From NCBI GenBank assembly GCA_944323495.1, contig CALUSZ010000116.1, positions 1 through 6,518 of the forward strand: 6,518 nt of DNA, written 5' to 3'. The stretch comes from Candidatus Gastranaerophilales bacterium (GTDB lineage: Bacteria; Cyanobacteriota; Vampirovibrionia; Gastranaerophilales; Gastranaerophilaceae). This document shows, piece by piece, positions 1 through 5,801 of this stretch. The translations under genes and the position numbers were made by a program. Position 1 is the stretch's first letter. Every line of letters begins with the position of its first letter. The notes beneath the pieces were generated by a model. It made no database searches. It was not told the DNA's origin and worked only from the letters and a program-made list of their open reading frames with translations.

Positions 1-180
1 CATGTTTATGAAATTATAAATACATATCAAGGTAAAGGCAATCGTTGGTATGATAATGACCCAATGATGCTCAAAGCAGTTGAGCTGTTGAGAAATGCAC
101 CTCCAAAGGTTCAGAGAGTTGCTGCTCTAAAACTTCTTATTGCGCTTGAACAAAAGAGTTTTGATGGGGTCGAAATATAA
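1..180 (+). CDS. C-terminal 59 residues of an unrecognised protein (5' end outside window)
   Basis: Frame 1 is open from the first base to a TAA at 178-180, so this is the 3' end of a longer gene. The visible residues begin HVYEIINTYQGKGNRWYDND, followed by a helical, moderately basic stretch containing the words LLRNAPP and LKLLIALEQ. I do not recognise a family. The order of aromatic and acidic residues (RWYDNDP) followed by amphipathic helices looks like a small helical domain. The stop lies 2 bases before the folE2 start, so the two genes are almost certainly cotranscribed and probably translationally coupled. Codon and base use match the following gene. The reading frame is well supported, but function cannot be judged from the fragment. 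Confidence 0.72.
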   Translation, partial: HVYEIINTYQGKGNRWYDNDPMMLKAVELLRNAPPKVQRVAALKLLIALEQKSFDGVEI

Positions 181-182
181 GA

Positions 183-974
183 ATGAAAGATGTCCAAAAT
201 CAGGTTGACTCAAGAGGGATTGATATTCAAAAAGTTGGGATAAAGGGAATAGAACTTCCTCTTGTTATTCAGAGAAAAGACAAGGAAGATATTGTTATTT
301 ATTCAACAGCAACGGCAGGTGTGTCTTTGCCCGCCCATTATAAAGGCACTCATATGTCTCGTTTTGTAGAGGTTTTAAATGAGTGGCGGAGTAATAAGAG
401 GCTTGGTGTTGATATAAAAGGGTGTGTCGAAGCGATTATAAACCGGCTTGAGGCAAAGAGCGGGTATTTGAAGTTTGATTTTAAATATTTTATTGATAAA
501 AAATCTCCTGTGACCGGTGTTTCAGCGCCTATGTGCTACGACTGCTCTTTTGAAGGAATTCTTGAAAATTACGGTGAAGAAGATGAAGAGTATAGGTTTT
601 ATCTTGGTGTAAAAGTCCCTGTAACTACGCTTTGCCCGTGTTCTAAAGAAATTTCGGATTACGGTGCTCATAACCAAAGGGCAATTGTTTCTGTAAAAAT
701 AACTTATCCCGAAGAAGAACATATCTGGCTTGAGGACTTGGTTAAGGATATTGAAAGCTGTGCTTCATCAGAACTTTATCCGCTTCTAAAACGTGAAGAT
801 GAAAAATACGTTACTGAAAAAGCCTACGAAAATCCCAAATTTGTTGAAGATGTATTGAGAGATGTTGTTCTCGTCTTAAGAAAAAATGATATTATAGACT
901 CGTTTGAGGTGGAATGTGAGTCTTTAGAAAGTATCCATAACCATTCTGCCTGGGCATACCAGCAAGAGGGATAA
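183..974 (+). CDS. folE2: GTP cyclohydrolase I, type IB (FolE2/MptA family)
   Basis: This enzyme converts GTP to 7,8-dihydroneopterin triphosphate, the first step of folate synthesis and the entry to queuosine, in the cytoplasm. The 263 residues are a usual length for the family. The start fits, because the family typically opens with a DVQ..D.R segment, here MKDVQNQVDSRG. Visible signatures are HYKGTHMSRF (52-61), TLCPCSKEIS (149-158), GAHNQR (161-166), a DEKYVTE..YENPKFVEDVLRD region (206-227) and a C-terminal ESIHNHSAWAY (249-259). C151 and H163 have the same 12-residue spacing as the metal ligands Cys147 and His159 of the Neisseria gonorrhoeae enzyme; E207 is a likely third ligand. The type IB family is unrelated in sequence to type IA FolE and can use metals other than zinc. 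No strong Shine-Dalgarno precedes the ATG (only GGGG at 166-169), which fits coupling to the gene upstream. Identification is firm. Confidence 0.95.
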   Translation: MKDVQNQVDSRGIDIQKVGIKGIELPLVIQRKDKEDIVIYSTATAGVSLPAHYKGTHMSRFVEVLNEWRSNKRLGVDIKGCVEAIINRLEAKSGYLKFDFKYFIDKKSPVTGVSAPMCYDCSFEGILENYGEEDEEYRFYLGVKVPVTTLCPCSKEISDYGAHNQRAIVSVKITYPEEEHIWLEDLVKDIESCASSELYPLLKREDEKYVTEKAYENPKFVEDVLRDVVLVLRKNDIIDSFEVECESLESIHNHSAWAYQQEG

Positions 975-1013
975 GGGGTAAAGGGGTAAATAAGCGGGGA
1001 GTAAATATAGGGG
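975..1013 (+). other. G-rich tract with four GGGG runs, possible G-quadruplex
   Basis: Four runs of GGGG lie at 975-978, 983-986, 996-999 and 1010-1013, separated by 4, 9 and 10 bases. A GGG run at 968-970 also lies just inside the end of folE2. The first two runs sit in a tandem copy of the 8-mer GGGGTAAA. In such AT-rich DNA this clustering is striking, and on the coding strand it would be present in the folE2 mRNA. The loops are longer than in classical short-loop quadruplexes, so folding is a guess. The runs are directly visible; the structure is not. Confidence 0.35.
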
Positions 1014-1040
1014 AAATACTCCTTGTAATTCTTCTTTTCT
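995..1040 (+). terminator. weak hairpin plus T-rich stretch downstream of folE2
   Basis: GGAGTA at 998-1003 pairs with TACTCC at 1017-1022. It can be extended outward by two G-U pairs and a C-G pair (995-1025), leaving a 13-base loop. A T-rich but interrupted stretch follows (1023-1040). The stem is short and the loop long, so termination would be partial at best. The T-rich part overlaps the -35 region of the next promoter. This hairpin and the possible G-quadruplex would compete for the same bases. Confidence 0.3.
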
Positions 1041-1051
1041 GGTTTTATAAT
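1023..1051 (+). promoter_or_regulatory. sigma70-type promoter for the hydrolase operon
   Basis: A -35 like TTGTAA (1023-1028, four of six consensus bases) is followed after 17 bases by a perfect TATAAT -10 (1046-1051). The transcript should start near 1058, leaving a leader of about 14 bases with AAAGGA (1059-1064) seven bases before the ATG at 1072. Position and spacing are ideal for driving the 1072-4327 genes independently of folE2. Confidence 0.65.
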
Positions 1052-1071
1052 AAACTATAAAGGACAAGGGG

Positions 1072-2910
1072 ATGAAGAGCAGAGTTTGGGTACTGATAAT
1101 TTCAATATTTTTATTATTATGCACAAGTGTCTTTGCACAGGGTGTTTATTCGGAATACGTTCCTAAAAATAATGAAGTTATTTTTAATCAATCTATGTTT
1201 AAAATTGATGTCATCGACCCCAAAGCAAGTACTAACTGGAAAGGGATAAATTATCCGGGGTTAAGAGGAAGCAATCAGCTGGTAATTTATACTCCGGCTT
1301 TTGGATATAGAACTAATACTAACGAATACGGTACAGAAGCTGTTGTTACAGGTGATACTGTTACATCTTTAAGCGGGGCGGATTCGCTTATACCTGCTAA
1401 TGGTATTGTAATAAGCGGGCACGGTCAGGCTAAAAAATGGATTAACGAAAATGTTATGGTTGGGGCTAAAATCTCTATTGATGCGAAAAAGCATATTATT
1501 ACTTCTTATATTACATCAGATACTTTTCTTTATACCGCAAGAGAGAGGATAAAAGAAGTCCAAAATATGCTTTTATATTATACCCAGAATTCTGCAAATT
1601 ATAACTGTAAACGCACAATGCAAAATATTGCAAAGGCGAATGATTTTATAGAAAAAGCTGCTAAAAATAGTGAAGATTCTCAAAAATATGCTTCCAGAGC
1701 GATTGAGTATGCTGATTTAGCGATGTCAACAGTAATTCCTTATGAGGCATCTGAATTAAAAGGTGTTTGGCTAAGACCAACGTATTTTAATGAGAAAGAT
1801 ATAATCAAAGTATTGGATTCACTTGCTAATTCAGGTATAAATAATTTATTTTTAGAAACTTACTATCATGGTAAAACTATTTTCCCGTCTCAAACAATGG
1901 CGAAATATGGTTTTATCAAGCAAAATGAGGATTATGCGGGATTTGATCCTTTGAAAATATGGATTAATGAAGCGCATAAACGGAATATAAAAGTACATAT
2001 CTGGTTTGAAACTTTTTATGCAGGAAATAAACCTCCGGAAACGAATCCAGAATATATTCTTGCCAAAAGACCTGATTGGACAAACAGACAGAAAAAAAAT
2101 GCTGATATGACGGATATTCCATATTCAGTATCAGAACATAACGGATATTTTATAGATCCTGCAAATCCGGAAGTTCAAACATTTTTGCATGAACTCCTTT
2201 GTGAAATTATAACCAGATATAAACCAGACGGGATTAATCTTGATTATATAAGATATCCGCAATCCATGGATGTTGGGTTTCTTGGTTATGAAGCCTCTAA
2301 TTGGGGGTATACAAAATATGCCCGAAATGAATTCAAAAGTATGTATGGTGTTGACCCGATTTTATTAACAACTTCTGATTCTCTATGGTATCAATGGAAA
2401 TTTTATCGTTGCAATAAAATAACTAATTTTGTAAGAAAAACAAGTACGCTTTGCAGATATCATAATGTAATGCTTACAACTGTTATTTTCCCTAACCGAG
2501 TGCTTGCAATGAATACGAAGATGCAGGATTGGAAAAATTGGTCAATGAATAATTTTGTTGACGGCTTTACTTCCCTGTTTTTGACTTGTGATGATAGAAC
2601 TGCAATGAATTTGATGGAAGAGGTTTTGAGAAATAAATCCGCGAGTACAAAATTATATGCGGGTTTGTTTGTAACCTTTATGAACGGTTCTAATTCTGAT
2701 TTGATGAAACAAATTCATGCTGCAAGAAGATATAACTTAAATGGGTTGATAATTTTTGATTATGCACATTTAGGTGATTCTTATTTAAATACACTTACAG
2801 AGAGTGTTTTTAAGCCTGTAAAAAAGGAAGTTGTAATAACAGAATCTTCTGTACCAAAACAACAGCAGGTAAAAATAAAAGGTAGTAAAAAAAGTGGAAG
2901 AAGAAAATAG
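1072..2910 (+). CDS. Secreted glycosyl hydrolase-like protein, GHL10 (DUF187) family
   Basis: The 612-residue protein starts with a clear signal peptide: basic MKSR, a hydrophobic core at about 5-19, and a likely signal peptidase I site after SVFA (residue 22). C17 follows LLL, a poor lipobox, so a lipoprotein is less likely. Residues about 40-150 form an N-terminal domain with an IPANGIVISGHG segment (107-118) seen in related long family-10 proteins. Residues about 160-220 are helical. The barrel, about 227-565, begins ELKGVWLRP (228-236) and carries WFETFYAGN (311-319), YFIDPANPEV (359-368) and GINLDYIRYP (387-396), the family hallmark. E313 and D391 are candidate active-site acids. The tail (581-612) is lysine-rich. 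Family members act on glycans, and E. coli DigH (YddW) cleaves peptidoglycan strands lacking stem peptides. The substrate here is inferred, not shown. It is the first gene of an operon. Confidence 0.88.
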   Translation: MKSRVWVLIISIFLLLCTSVFAQGVYSEYVPKNNEVIFNQSMFKIDVIDPKASTNWKGINYPGLRGSNQLVIYTPAFGYRTNTNEYGTEAVVTGDTVTSLSGADSLIPANGIVISGHGQAKKWINENVMVGAKISIDAKKHIITSYITSDTFLYTARERIKEVQNMLLYYTQNSANYNCKRTMQNIAKANDFIEKAAKNSEDSQKYASRAIEYADLAMSTVIPYEASELKGVWLRPTYFNEKDIIKVLDSLANSGINNLFLETYYHGKTIFPSQTMAKYGFIKQNEDYAGFDPLKIWINEAHKRNIKVHIWFETFYAGNKPPETNPEYILAKRPDWTNRQKKNADMTDIPYSVSEHNGYFIDPANPEVQTFLHELLCEIITRYKPDGINLDYIRYPQSMDVGFLGYEASNWGYTKYARNEFKSMYGVDPILLTTSDSLWYQWKFYRCNKITNFVRKTSTLCRYHNVMLTTVIFPNRVLAMNTKMQDWKNWSMNNFVDGFTSLFLTCDDRTAMNLMEEVLRNKSASTKLYAGLFVTFMNGSNSDLMKQIHAARRYNLNGLIIFDYAHLGDSYLNTLTESVFKPVKKEVVITESSVPKQQQVKIKGSKKSGRRK

Positions 2911-3082
2911 GCCCAAAAGAAGTTTTTTAGGTATTTGGTTTGAATGCTGCCATGTTTATGGGAGACTTTATAAAAATAAGGAAGGTACTGCTTATGTCGG
3001 CAGATGTCCCAAATGTTTAAGACCTGTAAATGTAAGAATTGGCGGTGAGGGTACAAGTAGACGCTTCTTTCGCGGAAGCTAG
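2894..3082 (+). CDS. Small cysteine-containing, zinc-ribbon-like protein, function unknown
   Basis: This 62-residue protein starts with GTG at 2894, inside the last 17 bases of the hydrolase gene in another frame; AAGG about 12 bases upstream is a modest ribosome site. The cysteines are C18 and C19 with H20, then C38 and C41 in a CPKC knuckle, an arrangement consistent with a one-metal zinc ribbon. Other compact motifs are VYGRLYKNKEGTAYVGRCP (21-39) and a Gly-rich basic end IGGEGTSRRFF (49-59). Such dense motifs in so short a protein suggest real conservation. I recall similar uncharacterised small proteins from diverse bacteria, but cannot name a family. The protein has no signal peptide, so it should be cytoplasmic. 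The tight packing between the hydrolase and peptidase genes indicates cotranscription. An RNA- or protein-binding accessory role is possible but unsupported. Confidence 0.8.
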   Translation: MEEENRPKRSFLGIWFECCHVYGRLYKNKEGTAYVGRCPKCLRPVNVRIGGEGTSRRFFRGS

Positions 3083-3086
3083 GAGG
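3063..3086 (+). promoter_or_regulatory. Strong Shine-Dalgarno overlapping the upstream stop, with a small hairpin before it
   Basis: AGGAGG at 3081-3086 lies five bases before the ATG at 3092 and shares bases with the TAG stop of the preceding small gene (3080-3082). This arrangement fits reinitiation by terminating ribosomes. GCTTC (3063-3067) pairs with GAAGC (3075-3079) just upstream. This hairpin lies in coding sequence and may be chance. Confidence 0.7.
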
Positions 3087-3091
3087 TAATT

Positions 3092-4327
3092 ATGGGATTA
3101 GATGAATTAAGAAAAGAAAATGATGTTTTAGATATTTTTTGTAATCTGGTATCAATACCTTCTCCATCTTTAAAGGAGGATAGGGTAATAGAATGGATAC
3201 TTAATTTCTGTAAGGCAAATGGAATAGACGGACGAAAAGATGATTATGGTAATGTTTATATAAATATTCCGGCAGCTGATAGTTCAAAAGAACCTTTGAT
3301 GTTATCTTCTCATATGGACGTTGTTGGAGATGACAGCCCTGTTAATATTTTTTTGGACGGTGATTTTATAAAGGCAGAGGGAAGAACTTTAGGTGCTGAT
3401 GATAAAGCGGGTGTGGCTTGTGCTTTAAAATTGGCTAAAGATATAAAAGAAGGAATAGTTAATGCAGGCGGCGGGCTTGAGATTACGTTTACCCGTGATG
3501 AAGAATCCGGCATGAGCGGGATTGAACATGTTGAGTTTGGTAAAATTAAGTCAAAATATGTTCTTGTATGTGATGCTGATAAATTAGGACAGTTGCAGAT
3601 TTCAGGAGCTAGTTATACGAACGCAAAGATTACTGTAAAAGCCCTAAAAGGCGGACATTCGGGAATTGATATCGGCGATAAAACAAGGCTAAATGCAGCA
3701 AAACTTATTGCGGAACTTATTGCAGAATTCCCTCAAGGCGCTTATTATACAGATGAAACTGGAGTTATAACTTCTTGCAATATTGGTGCAATTGTAGCCG
3801 GTGGTATTCAAAATTCTGTCGCTTCTATAGTCGAAAAAGGGATTAAAACCAATGATTACATAAGGGAGGTTATGAAAAAAACTTCTACAAATATTATTAA
3901 CACTCTTGGTATGGCGTCTTATTCAATCAGAAGCGCAAGTGTTGAAAAAGAAAATGAGCTTAAAGACCTTATGCAGTCTATCGTTGATAAATTTAATGAA
4001 AAATATAAAGGACTTGCAGAAGCTGAGATAGAATTCGAAGTTCATCTTCTGCCGTTTGAAAGGGCTGAGGATGACAGGATTGAAAAAGCTCATACAAGAG
4101 CTTGCGAAAGAGCCGGTATAAAAAATGACATTTCATCTTTCCACGCAGGAGCTGAAACTCATATATACTGCCACAATAAAAATTCTAAAGGCGAAACTTT
4201 TATGCCGGTTCTGGTCGGAACAGCAGACGTTTATAATATGCACTCAGCAGCTGAAAAAGTGGATTACAAAACCTTAATTAAAGGTTATGAGGTTATAAAA
4301 AACACTTTTGAAGAATTTAATAAATAA
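3092..4327 (+). CDS. M20 family metallopeptidase, peptidase T-like
   Basis: This is a cytoplasmic two-zinc aminopeptidase that probably removes residues from short peptides. At 411 residues it matches the PepT-like branch of clan MH. All expected ligands are present: H74 and D76 in SSHMDVV (72-78), the bridging D103 in GADDKAG (101-107), catalytic E137 and ligand E138 in RDEESGM (135-141), D161 in LVCDAD (158-163), and H384 in MHSAAEKV (383-390). GGHSG (187-191) opens the inserted dimerisation domain (about 180-300), and FHAGAETH (350-357) supplies a substrate-site histidine. There is no signal peptide. The start is fixed by the AGGAGG site. PepT proper is a tripeptidase, but the substrate of this subgroup cannot be read from sequence, so I give no gene symbol. 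It is the last gene of the hydrolase operon, which hints at peptide or wall-fragment scavenging. Confidence 0.92.
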   Translation: MGLDELRKENDVLDIFCNLVSIPSPSLKEDRVIEWILNFCKANGIDGRKDDYGNVYINIPAADSSKEPLMLSSHMDVVGDDSPVNIFLDGDFIKAEGRTLGADDKAGVACALKLAKDIKEGIVNAGGGLEITFTRDEESGMSGIEHVEFGKIKSKYVLVCDADKLGQLQISGASYTNAKITVKALKGGHSGIDIGDKTRLNAAKLIAELIAEFPQGAYYTDETGVITSCNIGAIVAGGIQNSVASIVEKGIKTNDYIREVMKKTSTNIINTLGMASYSIRSASVEKENELKDLMQSIVDKFNEKYKGLAEAEIEFEVHLLPFERAEDDRIEKAHTRACERAGIKNDISSFHAGAETHIYCHNKNSKGETFMPVLVGTADVYNMHSAAEKVDYKTLIKGYEVIKNTFEEFNK

Positions 4328-4359
4328 CCGGCAAAAAAAATTTTTACGGGTTTTTGTTT
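4328..4359 (+). terminator. Possible weak terminator after the peptidase gene
   Basis: CCG (4328-4330) can pair with CGG (4346-4348) around an A-run/T-run inner stem, AAAAA against TTTTT, and the sequence continues GTTTTTGTTT. The pairing is interrupted and mostly A-T, so it would be leaky. It would partly separate the M20 gene from the following small gene, which lacks a clear promoter of its own. Confidence 0.35.
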
Positions 4360-4366
4360 GATTAAC

Positions 4367-4373
4367 AAAGGAG
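4367..4373 (+). promoter_or_regulatory. Shine-Dalgarno that fixes the start of the 99-residue gene
   Basis: AAAGGAG ends eight bases before the ATG at 4382. It rules out the in-frame TTG at 4358, which lies upstream of this site and has no ribosome site of its own. Confidence 0.8.
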
Positions 4374-4381
4374 AAATTATT

Positions 4382-4681
4382 ATGAACGTAAATTATTTAA
4401 ACAGAGTAAGAACCGTAGGCAAAGTTGACGGGTATGTAGAAGCAATGCTTAATAGAGCTAATGCAGAGATAAATACAATCGCAAAACAATTTGGCAGAAA
4501 TGTAAAAATTGCACAAAAAGACAGCCGTGTGCTTGTTAATTCAGGCAGTATAACTTCAAGCTTTGATTACAAAGATATGAAAAGAGCAGATGAGTTTAAA
4601 AAGAATATTGTAAATAATATAATAGCGAATCAAAAAGCAGAAGAAAACGGATTAAAAAGAGGTTTTTCTGTGCTCATATAA
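4382..4681 (+). CDS. Small basic protein of unknown function, 99 residues
   Basis: The ATG at 4382 with a good AAAGGAG site and a strong terminator after the stop argue for a real gene. I recognise no family. The protein has no cysteine, no signal peptide and no membrane segment, and is basic overall (17 Lys/Arg against 10 Asp/Glu). It begins MNVNYLNRVR, continues with a likely helix (about 15-37), then a probable strand pair around VKIAQKDSRVLVNSGSI (41-57), and ends in a charged helix (about 62-89). Asparagine is frequent. The gene lies 54 bases after the M20 gene and could be read through from that operon, because I see no convincing promoter in the gap. The short basic make-up would suit a nucleic-acid or surface-binding role, but nothing proves one. 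Confidence 0.7.
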   Translation: MNVNYLNRVRTVGKVDGYVEAMLNRANAEINTIAKQFGRNVKIAQKDSRVLVNSGSITSSFDYKDMKRADEFKKNIVNNIIANQKAEENGLKRGFSVLI

Positions 4682-4698
4682 GATTTATGGATAAAAAT

Positions 4699-4739
4699 AA
4701 AATAGTCGGCGGATTTTTTAATCCGCCGACTATTTTTTT
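4699..4739. terminator. Bidirectional intrinsic terminator between convergent operons
   Basis: A perfect 17-bp inverted repeat runs from 4699-4715 to 4720-4736 with a TTTT loop (4716-4719). Its GC-rich core is GTCGGCGGAT. On the plus strand it is followed by a T-run to 4739. On the minus strand the A-rich flank 4689-4700 supplies the U-tail. It lies 17 bases after the plus-strand stop (4681) and within 50 bases of the minus-strand stop (4750), so it should end transcripts from both sides. Confidence 0.95.
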
Positions 4740-4749
4740 ATTATATAAA

Positions 4750-5754
4750 TTAACCTTTCATAGCATTTTCAACTGCAACAGCAACTGCAACAGTAGCACC
4801 TACCATCGGGTTATTACCCATACCGATAACGCCCATCATTTCAACGTGAGCAGGAACAGAAGAAGAACCTGCAAACTGAGCATCACCGTGCATTCTTCCC
4901 ATAGTATCTGTCATACCGTAAGAAGCAGGGCCGGCAGCAACGTTATCAGGGTGAAGTGTACGTCCTGTACCGCCTCCTGATGCTACTGAGAAGTATTTTC
5001 TTCCGTTTTCCCAGCACCATTTTTTGTAAGTACCGGCGACAGGGTGTTGGAATCTTGTCGGGTTAGTTGAGTTACCTGTAATAGAAACATCAACGCCTTC
5101 TTTAATCATAATTGCAACACCTTCGTTAACATCATCAGCGCCGTAGCATTTTACTTTAGCTCTTTCGCCTTCTGAGAACGGAGTTTCTTTAACAACTTTT
5201 AATTCGCCTGTCTTATAGTTATATTCTGTTTCAACATGAGTAAATCCGTTGATTCTGGCAATAAGATAAGCAGCGTCTTTTCCAAGCCCGTTCAAGATAA
5301 CTCTTAAAGGTGATTTTCTAACTTTGTTAGCGTTTCTTGCAATACCAATAGCACCTTCTGCAGCCGCAAAAGATTCGTGACCAGCTAAGAAGCAGAAGCA
5401 GTCAGTTTCTTCTCTTAATAACATAGCAGCTAAGTTACCATGGCCTAAACCAACTTTTCTTGTGTCACCAACAGAACCCGGTACCGCAAAAGCCTGTAAA
5501 CCTAAGCCGATAGCTTCAGCAGCTTCAGCAGCTGTTTTGATACCTTTTTTAATTGCAATAGCGCAGCCTAAAGTGTAAGCCCAAGAAGCGTTATCGAACG
5601 CGATAGGCTGAATACCTTTAACAATAGCATCTACATCAATGCCTTTTGATAAGCATAATTCGCGAGCATCTTCCAAAGATTTGAAACCGTATTCCGGTAA
5701 AACTTTTTTAAGAGTAGCTTCGCGCCTGTCTTGTCCTTCAAATTTTACTGTCAT
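4750..5754 (-). CDS. GGGtGRT family protein, function unknown
   Basis: The name motif GGGTGRT lies at residues 260-266, following FSVAS and leading into LHPDNVAAGPASYGMTDTMGRMHGD (267-291). The 334-residue length is normal for this uncharacterised family. Other conserved-looking blocks are IAFDNASWAYTLGCAIAI (51-68), GDTRKVGLGHGNLAAMLLREE (96-116), CFCFLAGHESFAAAEGAIG (119-137) and NSTNPTRFQHPVAGTYKKW (228-246). The C-terminal region (about 297-330) is rich in Gly, Ala, Val and Met. There is no signal peptide; the protein should be a soluble cytoplasmic one with several Gly-rich loops that could bind a nucleotide or cofactor. It is the second gene of an operon, 47 bases after an IscU/NifU-like scaffold gene, with AAAGGGA about eight bases before the ATG. 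That linkage suggests a role with Fe-S clusters or sulfur, by inference. Family membership is firm; the reaction is unknown. Confidence 0.93.
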   Translation of the reverse strand: MTVKFEGQDRREATLKKVLPEYGFKSLEDARELCLSKGIDVDAIVKGIQPIAFDNASWAYTLGCAIAIKKGIKTAAEAAEAIGLGLQAFAVPGSVGDTRKVGLGHGNLAAMLLREETDCFCFLAGHESFAAAEGAIGIARNANKVRKSPLRVILNGLGKDAAYLIARINGFTHVETEYNYKTGELKVVKETPFSEGERAKVKCYGADDVNEGVAIMIKEGVDVSITGNSTNPTRFQHPVAGTYKKWCWENGRKYFSVASGGGTGRTLHPDNVAAGPASYGMTDTMGRMHGDAQFAGSSSVPAHVEMMGVIGMGNNPMVGATVAVAVAVENAMKG

Positions 5755-5801
5755 AATTTATTTCCCTTTTTATTTCTATTTGTTTTACTTATTTTTTATC
5801 C

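Noticed and set aside
522..722. Minus-strand open frame of 66 codons inside folE2
   Set aside because: It is antisense to a firmly identified gene, has no ribosome site and shows no recognisable motif.
1088..1140. Lipoprotein signal at C17 of the GHL10 protein
   Set aside because: The residues before C17 are LLL, lacking the small residues of a lipobox, while SVFA before Q23 is a good signal peptidase I site.
2781..3056. Minus-strand open frame of 91 codons across the hydrolase/small-gene junction
   Set aside because: It is antisense to two supported genes, and its aromatic-rich composition reflects the complement of AT-rich coding DNA.
4358..4381. Upstream in-frame TTG start for the 99-residue protein
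   Set aside because: The Shine-Dalgarno at 4367-4373 lies downstream of this codon and is ideally placed for the ATG at 4382.
4687..4980. Plus-strand open frame of 97 codons
   Set aside because: It runs through the terminator and lies antisense to the GGGtGRT gene, with a Ser/Thr/His/Cys-rich composition typical of a shadow frame.
5513..5530. Tandem 9-base repeat GCTTCAGCA, and a nearby-looking GCAACA-type repeat at 4776-4796
   Set aside because: Both encode Ala/Glu- or Val/Ala-rich helical segments of the GGGtGRT protein, in frame, so they are protein-level low complexity rather than DNA elements.
5755..5801. T-rich gap between the scaffold and GGGtGRT genes as a terminator or promoter
   Set aside because: There is no stem before the tract and no matching -35/-10 pair with proper spacing. 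It reads as an ordinary AT-rich spacer within an operon.
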